Below, piece after piece: positions 1 through 6,634 of a stretch of 64,000 nt of DNA. Below the pieces are notes generated by a model. It was not told where the DNA came from and did no database searches. It saw only the letters and a program-made list of their open reading frames with translations. The stretch covers positions 62,001-126,000 of the forward strand of contig JBAIAA010000262.1 in NCBI GenBank assembly GCA_037893245.1, read 5' to 3'. The DNA is from Crossaster papposus. Taxonomy: Eukaryota; Echinodermata; Asteroidea; Velatida; Solasteridae. The stretch's first letter is position 1. Each line of letters begins with the position of its first letter. The translations under genes were made by a program, and so were the position numbers.

Positions 1-1
1 G

Positions 2-145
2 GACAAATTAGAATGGGCAAAACTGTCTAAGATATTTATGAATGTACTAAATTATCACATTGCTGTCTTTGAGGACAATACACAAACAAATGGGGAAGTT
101 GCAGAAAAATCTGACAATTTGTTTTTAAAGAACATTTTTAACTAA
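2..145 (+). CDS. Possible C-terminal exon of an unidentified protein (partial)
   Basis: An open frame enters from the left edge and runs 47 codons to a TAA at 143-145. The peptide starts DKLEWAKLSKIF, is mixed hydrophobic and charged in its first half, and is polar and acidic in the middle (FEDNTQTNGEVAEKSDN). It ends LKNIFN. An AATAAA polyadenylation-type hexamer follows the stop at 173-178, and the DNA after it is very AT-rich and non-coding, as in a 3' UTR. I do not recognise the family. The frame is short enough to be chance, so the call rests on the amino-acid composition and the nearby AATAAA. Confidence 0.3.
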   Translation, partial: DKLEWAKLSKIFMNVLNYHIAVFEDNTQTNGEVAEKSDNLFLKNIFN

Positions 146-634
146 TTTATTTCATCTTCAAATAATTTACGAAATAAATATAATATAAATATAATGTATA
201 TATGTATGTAATAAAATTTATGTTTAGAGAATAAATAATGTTTAGAGAAACACAACTGTGTTGTTTGAATGATTGAATGTGCCAGGGTCGTATATCGTAG
301 CTTCTGTACTTTTTAGAGATCTTTTCCTGCAAAGGAACATGTTGCTTCAGTTATTCCCTCAAAATATAGCAACACTGTATATTCTGCTGTCGTACACCAT
401 TTGTCAGTTGTGCATTTTCATCGTTGAAACAGAAAAAATGTAAAAAAAGGAGCATGACGCCAAACCTGATGAAGTTTTAGCTCTGTGATTGCTATAGGAC
501 TAACAATTTAAAAAAGTCTGGCTGTAATATTACACAGTCTCGACCAATCAAAAGCCATCAACTCTCCTAGGTATTTATTAATATGAAATATTGGCACACT
601 CGCAAAATCGATCGAAAAAGTCCGAGCAGAACTG
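146..634. other. AT-rich intergenic stretch, no gene seen
   Basis: Both strands were read. The sequence is AT-rich with short chance reading frames only. No coding signature, RNA gene or clear repeat is visible apart from the hexamer at 173-178. Confidence 0.5.
173..178 (+). promoter_or_regulatory. Candidate polyadenylation signal AATAAA
   Basis: AATAAA lies 28 nt after the stop of the possible terminal exon at 2-145. Such hexamers are common by chance in DNA this AT-rich, so the assignment depends on that exon being real. Confidence 0.25.
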
Positions 635-783
635 TGTTGCATTTGAATGTGTGAATAACGTTGCGTGCATCGTAACAGAAACTAGACTAGTAAGTCACCG
701 ATTAGTAAGTCAGTAAGTCACCGATTAGGCATGTTACGTCGCGTAATTATGCAAGCAGCGTCACACACGCATTTAAATGCAAC
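635..783. mobile_element. MITE-like imperfect inverted-repeat element
   Basis: The arm at about 635-676 (core GTTGCATTTGAATGTGTG) is matched in inverse orientation by about 741-783 (CACACGCATTTAAATGCAAC). The similarity continues inwards with small gaps (GTGCAT / ATGCAAGC, CGTAAC / GTTACG). The loop contains two direct copies of a 17-mer. There is no coding sequence. A foldback or MITE-type non-autonomous DNA transposon is the simplest reading, but I could not establish a target-site duplication. Confidence 0.4.
689..728. repeat. 17-bp direct repeat, two copies
   Basis: AGTAAGTCACCGATTAG occurs at 689-705 and again at 712-728, a 23-bp period. It sits in the loop of the inverted-repeat element at 635-783 and is probably a local slippage duplication. 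Confidence 0.7.
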
Positions 784-908
784 AAAATTGAAAAAGCATG
801 GACACAGTACATACACCAACTTTAAATCACTAATGCAACACAAGAAATCTCTATGCGCACGCAACTGTTATGTGAGGAAAATCAGTCAATAAAATAGTAT
901 GTATTGAC

Positions 909-1039
909 TGCTTCAAGTGGTGTAGTAAAAATTAGCATCCAAGGTAATTCATGGGCCTTCTATTCCCCCTCCCAGGCTTTGCATTTGGAAAATAGAATGC
1001 TCCATGGATCATAGTTTTACTACACTTAGAGGTGAAGCA
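909..1039. mobile_element. Small foldback element (about 131 bp)
   Basis: TGCTTC plus GTGTAGTAAAA on the left (909-930) is mirrored by TTTTACTACAC plus GAAGCA on the right (1015-1039). The weaker inverse match continues inwards (left ATGGGCCTTCTATT, right AATAGAATGCTCCAT). There is no reading frame. It lies directly before the longer element at 1053-1422, so the two may be nested or adjacent insertions. Confidence 0.45.
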
Positions 1040-1052
1040 GACAACATTTGTT

Positions 1053-1422
1053 TTATAACACCTCGTCCACAGATTCTGCTCTATTTGTGAACTTGATTAA
1101 TTTAATCTAAATACAGTGGTACTAATATCTCAATACGAAAATAGTTGAAATTTTACATTCTTTCAATACCACCACTTTACACAATATTTGAACCCAGCAC
1201 TGAAGTGGTACCCTGCCAATACATATCCTGCAATGCATGATAATGTGCAATGTGTGTACTTGGTTGGTTTGTGTAGATTTGCACACAATAAACGATCAAT
1301 GGGTATAGTACAGATTTAGTACTTTCAGTCGTGCACAGGTAGATAGTAAAAAATAACAAATGCCACGACGTAACTTGCTCTCGGCCAATCACGAAACAGA
1401 ATCTGTGGGCGAGGTGTTATAA
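1053..1422. mobile_element. MITE-like element with 26-bp terminal inverted repeats
   Basis: The left end at 1053-1078 begins TTATAACACCTCG and ends CACAGATTCTG. The right end at 1397-1422 is its reverse complement except for one base (T/C at position 14). The element is 370 bp and has no convincing coding sequence. The TTATAA at each end is itself palindromic, so the duplication is ambiguous; TA is the simplest reading and would suggest a Tc1/mariner-like mobiliser. It lies 52 bp beyond the stop codon of the HARBI1-like gene, in its probable 3' UTR or flank. Confidence 0.6.
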
Positions 1423-1473
1423 TAAGTAAGGTTAGCACACTGAGTTTTCTGCTATGGCAGACAAAAAACAATG

Positions 1474-2829
1474 CTATTGTTCTGGTATGGCGAAGTACTC
1501 GTGATCAACGAGATGATCTGGGCAATGGCGAGGAGCAGATATCATCGCAGCTATCCTTGCTCTCATTGGCGCACCTTCATCAAACACACCACCATCATGG
1601 CGTGCATAGTCCTGATCAAGTGCTCCATCATCATCTTCATCGAGATATCCATCCTCCACTTCCAAAATGTCACCTGTTTAAATGAATCAGTACAAATGAA
1701 TCAAAAGTGTTTGCTTTTGCTAAGATGCTGTACATATATTCACTTCACCTCAGGTAAACTGACACTAACATTTGCAGTGACTTGACAGTACAATTTGGAA
1801 AAGACCTTTGTCACATTGGTAAATCTAAACACAAGTGCAACTTACAGATGGAAATTTGATTATTAACAAATGGTCTTCTCTACTTTTAGTATTAACCCTA
1901 CCACCCCTCTCAAATTACTTATTAATTAAAAATATAATAGCAAAATGATTATGCGTACCAGCGGCATGGCACAAGTTGTGCATAGCACAACAGGCAGCAA
2001 TCACAGACGGGGCAGATTTTGACCGTAGCTCAAGATCCTTTGTGAAAATACTGCGCCAACGGGTCTTCAGCTGGCCAAATGTGCGCTCAACAATGTTCCT
2101 TGCCTTGCTGTGATGCAGGTTGAATCTAGCATTTCCTGGGTTAGCAGCCTCCGGAAACTTGAAAGGGGTCAACAATGATTGTGACCCAGGGTATGCTGAA
2201 TCTCCCAACAGGTAGTAACCCCTTGGAGGAAAATCAGGATCCCTGTACACTGGACTGTTACGATACACTCTTGCATCGTGAACTGATCCTGGAAAGCCAG
2301 TGAAAACATCTACGAACACACCTTCATGGTTGCAGATGGCTTGTAGCTGTATGGAGTACTGGTTTTTGCGATTATGGTAGTCCTGTTTAAATTGTGATGG
2401 GGGGATAATTCTAATATGTGTGCCATCTATCGCACCAATGGCTCTGTCGATGAAACGTGTGCCCGACAGGGTTACAAAACCAGCCGAGATTGTATCATAC
2501 TGCTCTGGATGAGGGTGATGTACAAAATTCTTAAGATGTTTAAGGACAGCATTAAGCTGTCTATGCACGATACAACAGACAGTCATCAATGGTAACCCAC
2601 AAGCTCTCTTCACAACTCGGTAGGAACAGCCTGTTGCCAGCCAGAAAAGAAACACCAATGCTTCAACTTCAGGCTGCCAGCCATGGTGTTTAGGGCATTC
2701 AACCATGTTCACCAGCTTCAGAAATGCCCTTCGCGTTACACGGAAATCCTTCCTCAGATTGATGCGACCATCCTGCAGTATTGCCAAGAGGAAATCTGTA
2801 CCAACTCTGCAGTATGGCCCACGAATAAC
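1474..2829 (-). CDS. HARBI1-like PIF/Harbinger nuclease (two exons visible, 5' end missing)
   Basis: This encodes a PIF/Harbinger-superfamily DDE nuclease. Such proteins are either transposases or domesticated HARBI1-type proteins. The large exon is 2829-1959 and the terminal exon is 1673-1474, with TAG at 1476-1474. The triad is visible as AIGAIDGTHIRI (first Asp), YYLLGDSAYPG (second Asp) and NIVERTFGQLKTRWRSI (Glu), in normal order and spacing. A helix-turn-helix-like stretch (YRVVKRACGLPLMTVCCIV) lies before them. The join gives CCAMHNLCHAAG followed by DILEVEDGYLDEDDD, the usual HN-C-GD end and acidic tail of this family. The two exons encode about 356 residues, close to the family length. 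The large exon opens in phase 0 after a clear acceptor (TTTTGCTTTAG), so a short upstream exon with the start codon is missing and I could not find it. No stops or frameshifts are seen. Whether it is a transposon gene or host gene is open; no flanking terminal repeats were found. Confidence 0.85.
1674..1958 (-). other. Intron of the HARBI1-like gene (285 bp)
   Basis: On the minus strand the donor is G|GTACGC (GT at 1958-1957) and the acceptor is TTTAAACAG|GTGAC (AG at 1675-1674). The upstream exon ends with one codon base (G) and the downstream exon supplies GT, so the junction codon GGT (Gly) and the frame are both restored. Reading through instead gives an unlike tail (THNHFAIIFLINK), which is intronic. 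Confidence 0.75.
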
Positions 2830-3118
2830 CTAAAGCAAAAATAAAAGAGTAGACATTACTTGTTGTATCAATACATACAATTTATGCCCACAACCCTTAT
2901 CCTTTATGGGTTTCTAATATGCTTGCCAAAAAATCAACCTATAGTGAACATGTTCTGAATTTGTTATTGGTGACATACTGTACATGTATTTGGCAAATTT
3001 ATAAGTCTAACTGTGAACTGAGCTGAGCGCATGCTGTACACGTACACAGTACGTAAAATAGGGGGGTCCTTAATTAACTGCAGTACTAGTACTAGTAGTA
3101 TAAAGCAACGTTGTGTTG
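2830..3118. other. Upstream intron/5' flank of the HARBI1-like gene
   Basis: It begins on the minus strand with a good 3' splice site (pyrimidine-rich tract, then TAG at 2832-2830), so at least the first part is intron. I looked for an upstream coding exon and found none I could defend. The rest is AT-rich with a short TACTAG-type microrepeat near 3084-3100. Confidence 0.45.
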
Positions 3119-3530
3119 CCTCAACTATAGCGTCCGTTTTAACTATACTGCTACAGTTGGGTCATCTCAACTGTAGTTAGAATGATCAAGCGTGTTCAAG
3201 ATCGCCGCAGGGTGATCATGGCCATATTATTGTTAGTTCGGCACTGGGACGGTCTAATGATGTGTTTCACAGATCTATTTGAAGAAAACGCACTGGCACG
3301 TGACCTACAGTTCACAGGTCACACAAAATCTATTGTTCAAACATGTTCATCAGAGCTCAAAGCGTCAGACTTCCTTGACTTCAAAGTCAAACTATTTTTA
3401 ATTTTAGGCCAGCCAAACTGCAGAACTATACGGGCAGTTTAGACCGTCCCAGCCTATACATGTAGTTGGCTACAGGCTAGCCCAACTGCAGAACTACAGT
3501 TGGGACCGTATAGTTCGTTGGAACGACCAT
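3119..3530. repeat. Inverted-repeat-rich segment, probable MITE remnant
   Basis: CTGGGACGGTCTAA at 3244-3257 is perfectly mirrored by TTAGACCGTCCCAG at 3439-3452. GAACTATACGG (about 3423-3433) is mirrored by CCGTATAGTTC (about 3507-3518), and the CAACTATAGCGTCC stretch near 3122 resembles that right-hand arm in inverse orientation. The motif ACTGCAGAACTA occurs twice (about 3418 and 3484). This pattern fits one or two degraded terminal-inverted-repeat elements. A chance 86-codon frame inside it has no family resemblance. Confidence 0.45.
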
Positions 3531-3669
3531 GACGATCCTATCCTAATTATGTATTATTAGTTTAGAATATAGTTGGGGCATAACATTCAATTAACATCGC
3601 TTTAATAGTACAACTTACGAGGACTAGAGCCTTGCCGGCCTAGAGAGCTAGAGGCACGCCACTATTTTG

Positions 3670-3870
3670 TATTAAGTATTAATTATTACGCTGTGGCTAT
3701 TCTTACGTGACCGTAACCCTACGTACTTTTTCTATATAGGGACTGTATACAAAAAACTAGGGACTGCGCGTGCGCTAGTACCGGAACTCACGTAAGAATA
3801 ACAAAAAGTACGTAGGATTACGGTCACGTAAGAATAGCCATGCCCATGGTGTAATTATTAATATTAATTA
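3670..3870. mobile_element. Foldback/MITE-like element with 38-bp arms
   Basis: The arm 3694-3731 (starting TGGCTATTCTTACGTGACCG) is the reverse complement of 3803-3840 with a single mismatch. Outside it, ATTAATTATTAC near 3680 and GTAATTATTAAT near 3852 extend the symmetry more weakly. The 71-bp loop carries an extra direct copy of CACGTAAGAATA (3789-3800). There is no coding potential. It would form a strong hairpin if single-stranded or transcribed. Confidence 0.6.
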
Positions 3871-4452
3871 TGCCATAAAATTACCTAACAATATCATGAA
3901 TATTGAATATGCCTGACGCTACTTTACTTACGTTGTTGTTGTGATAACGTCGAATTCGCCGACTCCAGTAATACATCAGTATTCGCTGGCGTCTAGAAGA
4001 AATATGCCTGTTCATTACATTCAACATGCTAATTATCGCATGGAATACAGCAACCATTTCCAGTGGATTCATTTTTGCTCAAAAAAAGTCAAAAACCGAC
4101 TACCGAGTGATATAATTAGATAAATGCCAGTATTATTTTAAGCAGTATTCTAGTTAGACCATGGACTGGAGCAGGACTGGAGCAGGACTAGGTTCTTTGG
4201 TAAACATAAATTGTAACGTCAGAGAGCATAACATAAAGCAAAGGATGCAACAAAAAGGCCTAAAATTAAGTCACCAAACACAAAGTTAAACACTAAGCAG
4301 AGTGAGCAGACGACAGACGACAGACAAAAACACGAAGATTAACTGCGCACGCGTATTAACCCTACATCACGTGTTATCAGAGAACAACTCGAAGCCGAAG
4401 CCTCCCGAAGCCTGACCGTACGAATCGTTTTGGCCGCCATTTTGCTTTGTGA
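3871..4452. other. Non-coding stretch with short tandem motifs
   Basis: No gene is supported. GGACTGGAGCA is tandemly duplicated at 4163-4184 and followed by a partial third copy. A short GACGACA-type repeat lies near 4309-4325. Two overlapping opposite-strand frames around 3881-4123 have no recognisable features. Confidence 0.45.
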
Positions 4453-4520
4453 TGAAGCCTGAGCCTAGCCAAGCCCAAGCCAAGCCCGAGCCTAGCCCCA
4501 AGCCTCAAGCCTCAAGCCCC
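4453..4520. repeat. Degenerate AAGCC/GAGCC microsatellite-like tract
   Basis: Repeated AAGCC, GAGCC and TAGCC pentamers and hexamers (e.g. CCAAGCCCAAGCCAAGCCC) fill this tract, and similar GAAGCC units occur just upstream at 4391-4412. It is a low-complexity repeat that probably arose by slippage. Confidence 0.65.
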
Positions 4521-5141
4521 GTTTGGTAAACGCCCTACGGCTCTGGCCTACGGCTAGTTATTGCGCCCCCAAGCGATGTTTGAATAAAGTTAATGCATAT
4601 GATGTCACACGCACGTCGCACTTCACGACAGCGCCCCCAAGGAGGTCTAGTTGCGTAATCACGGCATATACGGGTGCATATATGCCACTAAATCTCTGAA
4701 AATCACTGCGCGCGAGCTCATTAATATTTTGTGATCTCTCCGGTAATTTTGATTAAGAGGTCCCTGGAGGCTATAAACTGGACTGATTGTAGAAATATCT
4801 GTGGAAATCAAGAATTGGTGACCTGTGGCTTCCAACTCGGGGGATCGCGTTCACAAAAAGACCAATAAGTGGGTCTATTTTGCATAGAGGCGGGGGGCTA
4901 CATTTAGACCTGGGCCCAGAGCTGGGCCACCATTTTAGGGGTGGTTTGTGGGAAGGGGAGTATACACAAAATTCATTCGGTCAACCCCCCTAAATTTGAA
5001 AACGAAAATTATTCTAGGAGTCTTAATCTTCAATTTCCAGTCAACAAAATATTGCCACCCTACTCCTGAGCGTTACCAGGCGGCGCTCTTTCTTTCTATT
5101 TTTGCGTTGGTTACAATGAGCCCCGTATTTAGTGAGTGGAA
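4521..5141. other. Non-coding flank before the satellite
   Basis: No gene is supported. GCGCCCCCAAG occurs at about 4564 and 4631. The last part (from 4940) contains a 73-codon frame that runs straight into the satellite edge and has no family features, so it is taken as chance. Confidence 0.45.
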
Positions 5142-5169
5142 CCCGATGACCAAAACCTCGCTCTGCTAA
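5142..5169 (+). repeat. Left edge of the tRNA-iMet satellite (3' end of one module)
   Basis: These 28 bases match the 3' end of satellite module B at 26 of 28 positions: T-arm, acceptor strand CTCTGCT, then AA. They match module D at 25 of 28. The DNA to the left is not satellite-like. The satellite resumes at 5907 after the inserted element, so this is the same array continued across an insertion. Confidence 0.7.
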
Positions 5170-5178
5170 CCTTTTGCA

Positions 5179-5245
5179 TGCTATAGGCGCATATTTGCGC
5201 CCGCACCTTGTATTCCCACACTGCTATAGGCGCATATTTGCGCCC
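5179..5245. repeat. Two copies of a hairpin-forming 24-mer near the element's left end
   Basis: A 24-bp sequence starting TGCTATAGGCGCATATTTGC occurs at 5179-5202 and again at 5222-5245. Each copy contains GGCGCA-TATT-TGCGCC, a perfect 6-bp stem with a 4-nt loop. The position just inside the terminal repeat suggests subterminal transposase-binding repeats. Confidence 0.65.
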
Positions 5246-5370
5246 AGATAGTATGCAGCATTTAGTGTCCAAATAAAATACGTCATCATAACCCCTGACC
5301 TGATGGGGTATTGTATGACATTGTCAATCCATAGACTGAATTTTCAACGTGTAATCAGCGAAACTTTTCT

Positions 5371-5598
5371 TTGTATGTTGTATGTTCTGCACCTGATTTA
5401 CCCAATAATGTCTTGGATGCCGATGATGCTTTAAGGGAGATTTTTGGGGACGGAGAATTGGACTTTTTAGAGGTTTTGGCAGGGAGTGAAATCGGCGATT
5501 GTGATGACAATCACTGTATGTACATGTCGCATGTCTTAGTGGTGGATTCAGTCCTGGCCGGCACCGGCGGACAACAACGGATCACGGGCGGGTGGTAA
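5371..5598 (+). pseudogene. Possible N-terminal remnant of a piggyBac-type transposase
   Basis: The frame reads LPNNVLDADDALREIFGDG and then ELDFLEVLAGSEIGDCDDN before becoming unremarkable. An acidic N-terminus with a D-ALREIF-type motif is common in piggyBac-like transposases, and the frame points inward from the left end of the element. There is no ATG at its start and no DDE core, so it cannot encode a working enzyme as it stands. The family match is weak; an unrelated or chance frame remains possible. Confidence 0.3.
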
Positions 5599-6007
5599 TG
5601 ATCGCCAAGCGGCCGCAAATAATGCAAGATGGCGGAGATGCTGCTTTTCATCGTAAACAACCATGGATTAAAAAAATTGGTAACTTACACAATAAAAAAT
5701 GGCTTAGACATCATGATTGAATCAATATATTGGAAATCTGTTATTCTACAAATAATTAATTTTGGGTTTCGTGATACAAAAACATCTTCAATGAGAAAAA
5801 AGCAATTTAATGAACAGAACAGATGCCTATTTTGAGTATGTACACACAAACAATCCAGCAGGGAGGGACTACTCAGTACACTGATTCGTAGCGTGCAAAG
5901 GGCTAAAAAGGTATTTTTGCTTCACTGCTATTCACATTTAATAAATATTGTAGAATGTTTTTAGAATGTCTGCTTTAATTTTGTTTGCATTTTCAAAATT
6001 TACATGA

Positions 6008-6079
6008 GGCATAGTGGCGCAGTTGAAGCGTGCTGGGCCCATAACCCAGAGGTCCGAGGATCGAAACCTCGCTCTTCTA
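6008..6079 (+). tRNA. Module A: tRNA-iMet(CAT)-like
   Basis: The module aligns gap-free over 72 nt to animal initiator tRNA-Met. D-arm is GCGC/GCGT. Anticodon arm is CTGGG-CCCATAA-CCCAG, with the three consecutive G-C pairs and C33 of initiators. T-arm is CGAGG-ATCGAAA-CCTCG, a perfect stem with the initiator loop carrying A54 and A60. A box TGGCGCAGTTG fits TRGYNNARNNG, and the B box GGATCGAAACC is intact. A T5 run at 6085-6089 could end Pol III transcription. The acceptor stem GGCATAG/CTCTTCT has two mismatches (3-70, 5-68) and G1-U72 instead of A1-U72. It could be transcribed, but use in initiation is doubtful. The same module recurs about 77 times in the window. Confidence 0.6.
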
Positions 6080-6084
6080 ACAAG

Positions 6085-6089
6085 TTTTT
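6085..6089 (+). terminator. T5 Pol III-type terminator after module A
   Basis: Five T start 6 nt after the discriminator base of module A. This is normal tRNA-gene spacing, and it recurs in every unit. Confidence 0.55.
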
Positions 6090-6110
6090 GGTATGACATG
6101 AGGTACTCGA

Positions 6111-6182
6111 CTCGGAGTGACAAAGTAGACACTTTCTTGGTCAGTACCCGAGAGTTTGGTTGACCACAACCTCGGTCTGCTC
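6111..6182 (+). pseudogene. Module E: decayed tRNA-iMet-derived copy (AGT in anticodon place)
   Basis: This 72-nt stretch between A and B aligns without gaps to the initiator tRNA: GGAGTG for AGAGTG near the 5' end, GTACCCGAGAG for ATAACCCAGAG after the anticodon, ACAACC for GAAACC in the T-arm and GTCTGCT at the 3' acceptor strand. The anticodon stem CTTGG/CCGAG still pairs fully with one T-G wobble, around loop TCAGTAC (anticodon position AGT). The D-stem, T-stem (2 of 5 pairs) and acceptor stem are broken, and the A and B boxes are lost. A TTTT run follows at 6193-6196. It is a relic, not a functional gene. Confidence 0.65.
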
Positions 6183-6231
6183 AGGATAATTATTTTCTTG
6201 AAAGTGATTTCATTTTCATTACAAATAGTTA

Positions 6232-6303
6232 CGCAGAGTGGTGCCGTGGGAGCGTGATGGGCCCATAACCCAGAGGCCCGAGGACCGAAACCTCGCTCTG
6301 CTA
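6232..6303 (+). tRNA. Module B: tRNA-iMet(CAT)-like, best acceptor stem in the unit
   Basis: The acceptor stem CGCAGAG/CTCTGCT pairs at six of seven positions; only 1-72 (C-U) fails. The D-stem GTGC/GCGT pairs with wobbles. Anticodon arm is ATGGG-CCCATAA-CCCAG, with an A-G mismatch at 27-43 but the three initiator G-C pairs kept. T-arm is CGAGG-ACCGAAA-CCTCG, with a perfect stem and A54/A60. The A box TGGTGCCGTGG has one deviation (C for the conserved A), and the B box reads GGACCGAAACC. T5 follows at 6312-6316. Together with A it is the most tRNA-like module, but the missing A1-U72 pair argues against normal initiator function. Confidence 0.55.
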
Positions 6304-6311
6304 AAGAGGTA

Positions 6312-6316
6312 TTTTT
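6312..6316 (+). terminator. T5 Pol III-type terminator after module B
   Basis: Five T start 9 nt after module B within AGGTATTTTTGC, a sequence also found after module D. Confidence 0.5.
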
Positions 6317-6407
6317 GCTTCACTGTTATTCAAATTTAATAATTATTTTAGAATGTTTTTAGAATGTCTGCTTTTATTTTGTTTGTTGTTTTTCTAAATT
6401 TACATGA

Positions 6408-6479
6408 GGCATGGTGGCGCAGTGGAAGCTTTCTGGGCCTATAACCCAGAGTGCCGAGGATCAAAACCTCGTTCTGCTG
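6408..6479 (+). pseudogene. Module C: tRNA-iMet-derived, anticodon changed to TAT
   Basis: This is the partner of A in the second half of the unit. The anticodon loop is CCTATAA, so the anticodon reads TAT (isoleucine AUA codon) on an otherwise initiator-type CTGGG/CCCAG stem. The D-stem 3' strand is GCTT instead of GCGT. The T-loop is ATCAAAA, so the B box has lost its invariant G. The acceptor stem GGCATGG/TTCTGCT has one mismatch and three G-U pairs, and the discriminator is G. The first copies have GCTTTCTGGG and later ones mostly GCTTGCTGGG. T5 follows at 6488-6492. The broken B box makes efficient Pol III transcription unlikely. Confidence 0.6.
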
Positions 6480-6513
6480 CTAATAAGTTTTTGGTATGAC
6501 TTGAAGTACTCGA

Positions 6514-6585
6514 CTCAGAGTGACAAAGTAGACCCTTTCTTGGTCAGTAACCGAGAGTTCGGATGATCACAACCTCGGTCTGCTC
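6514..6585 (+). pseudogene. Module F: decayed tRNA-iMet-derived copy, partner of E
   Basis: Same position and decay as E: CTCAGAG at the 5' acceptor, anticodon arm CTTGG-TCAGTAA-CCGAG (stem intact with one wobble), GGATG-ATCACAA-CCTCG where the T-arm should be, and GTCTGCT at the 3' acceptor. Four of seven acceptor pairs remain, and TTTT follows at about 6592-6595. F keeps slightly more tRNA-like bases than E (CAGAG, GGATGATC). Sharing these losses with E dates them before the doubling from about 400 to 801 bp. Confidence 0.65.
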
Positions 6586-6634
6586 AGGATAATTTTGTAT
6601 TTGATAGGGATTTCATTTTCATTAAAAATAGTTA

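Larger units (their letters stand above)
5170..5902 (+). mobile_element. piggyBac-like element, 733 bp, internally deleted
   Basis: The left end CCTTTTGCATGCTA (5170-5183) and the right end, read on the minus strand as CCCTTTGCACGCTA (5902-5889), match at 12 of 14 positions. Both have the CCYTTTGC form seen in piggyBac-family ends, and the flanks carry a 4-bp CTAA duplication. The interior is too short for a whole transposase (about 600 codons). It holds a possible N-terminal remnant at 5371-5598 and otherwise AT-rich sequence. The element sits in the first satellite unit, interrupting a D-to-A junction, so it inserted after this unit formed and was not multiplied with the array. The family call is an inference from the ends and duplication. 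Confidence 0.6.
5166..5906. repeat. CTAA target-site duplication flanking the piggyBac-like element
   Basis: CTAA at 5166-5169 and CTAA at 5903-5906 directly bracket the element 5170-5902. The host site is the GCTAA that ends every satellite module of B or D type. piggyBac transposases use TTAA almost exclusively, with CTAA among the minor alternatives. Confidence 0.6.

Noticed and set aside
1471..1785. 104-codon plus-strand frame
   Set aside because: It is the antisense of the terminal exon of the HARBI1-like gene, whose acidic GAT/GAA codons keep the opposite strand open.
1915..1958. Unspliced C-terminus of the HARBI1-like frame (THNHFAIIFLINK)
   Set aside because: It is unlike the family tail. 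A donor GGTACGC at this point joins in phase to the acidic exon at 1673-1474, which is.
3182..3442. 86-codon plus-strand frame starting with ATG
   Set aside because: It lies between the arms of an inverted repeat (3244-3257 / 3439-3452), has no recognisable domain, and its codon content looks random.
3881..4123. Overlapping opposite-strand frames of about 60 codons
   Set aside because: They are mutual shadows without motifs, flanked by non-coding repeats.
4948..5169. 73-codon plus-strand frame ending at the satellite edge
   Set aside because: Its last codons are the satellite tRNA 3' end and the rest shows no domain. It is a chance frame.
5629..5835. 68-codon plus-strand frame inside the piggyBac-like element
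   Set aside because: It shows no transposase motif or cysteine-rich C-terminus and is AT-driven low-information sequence.
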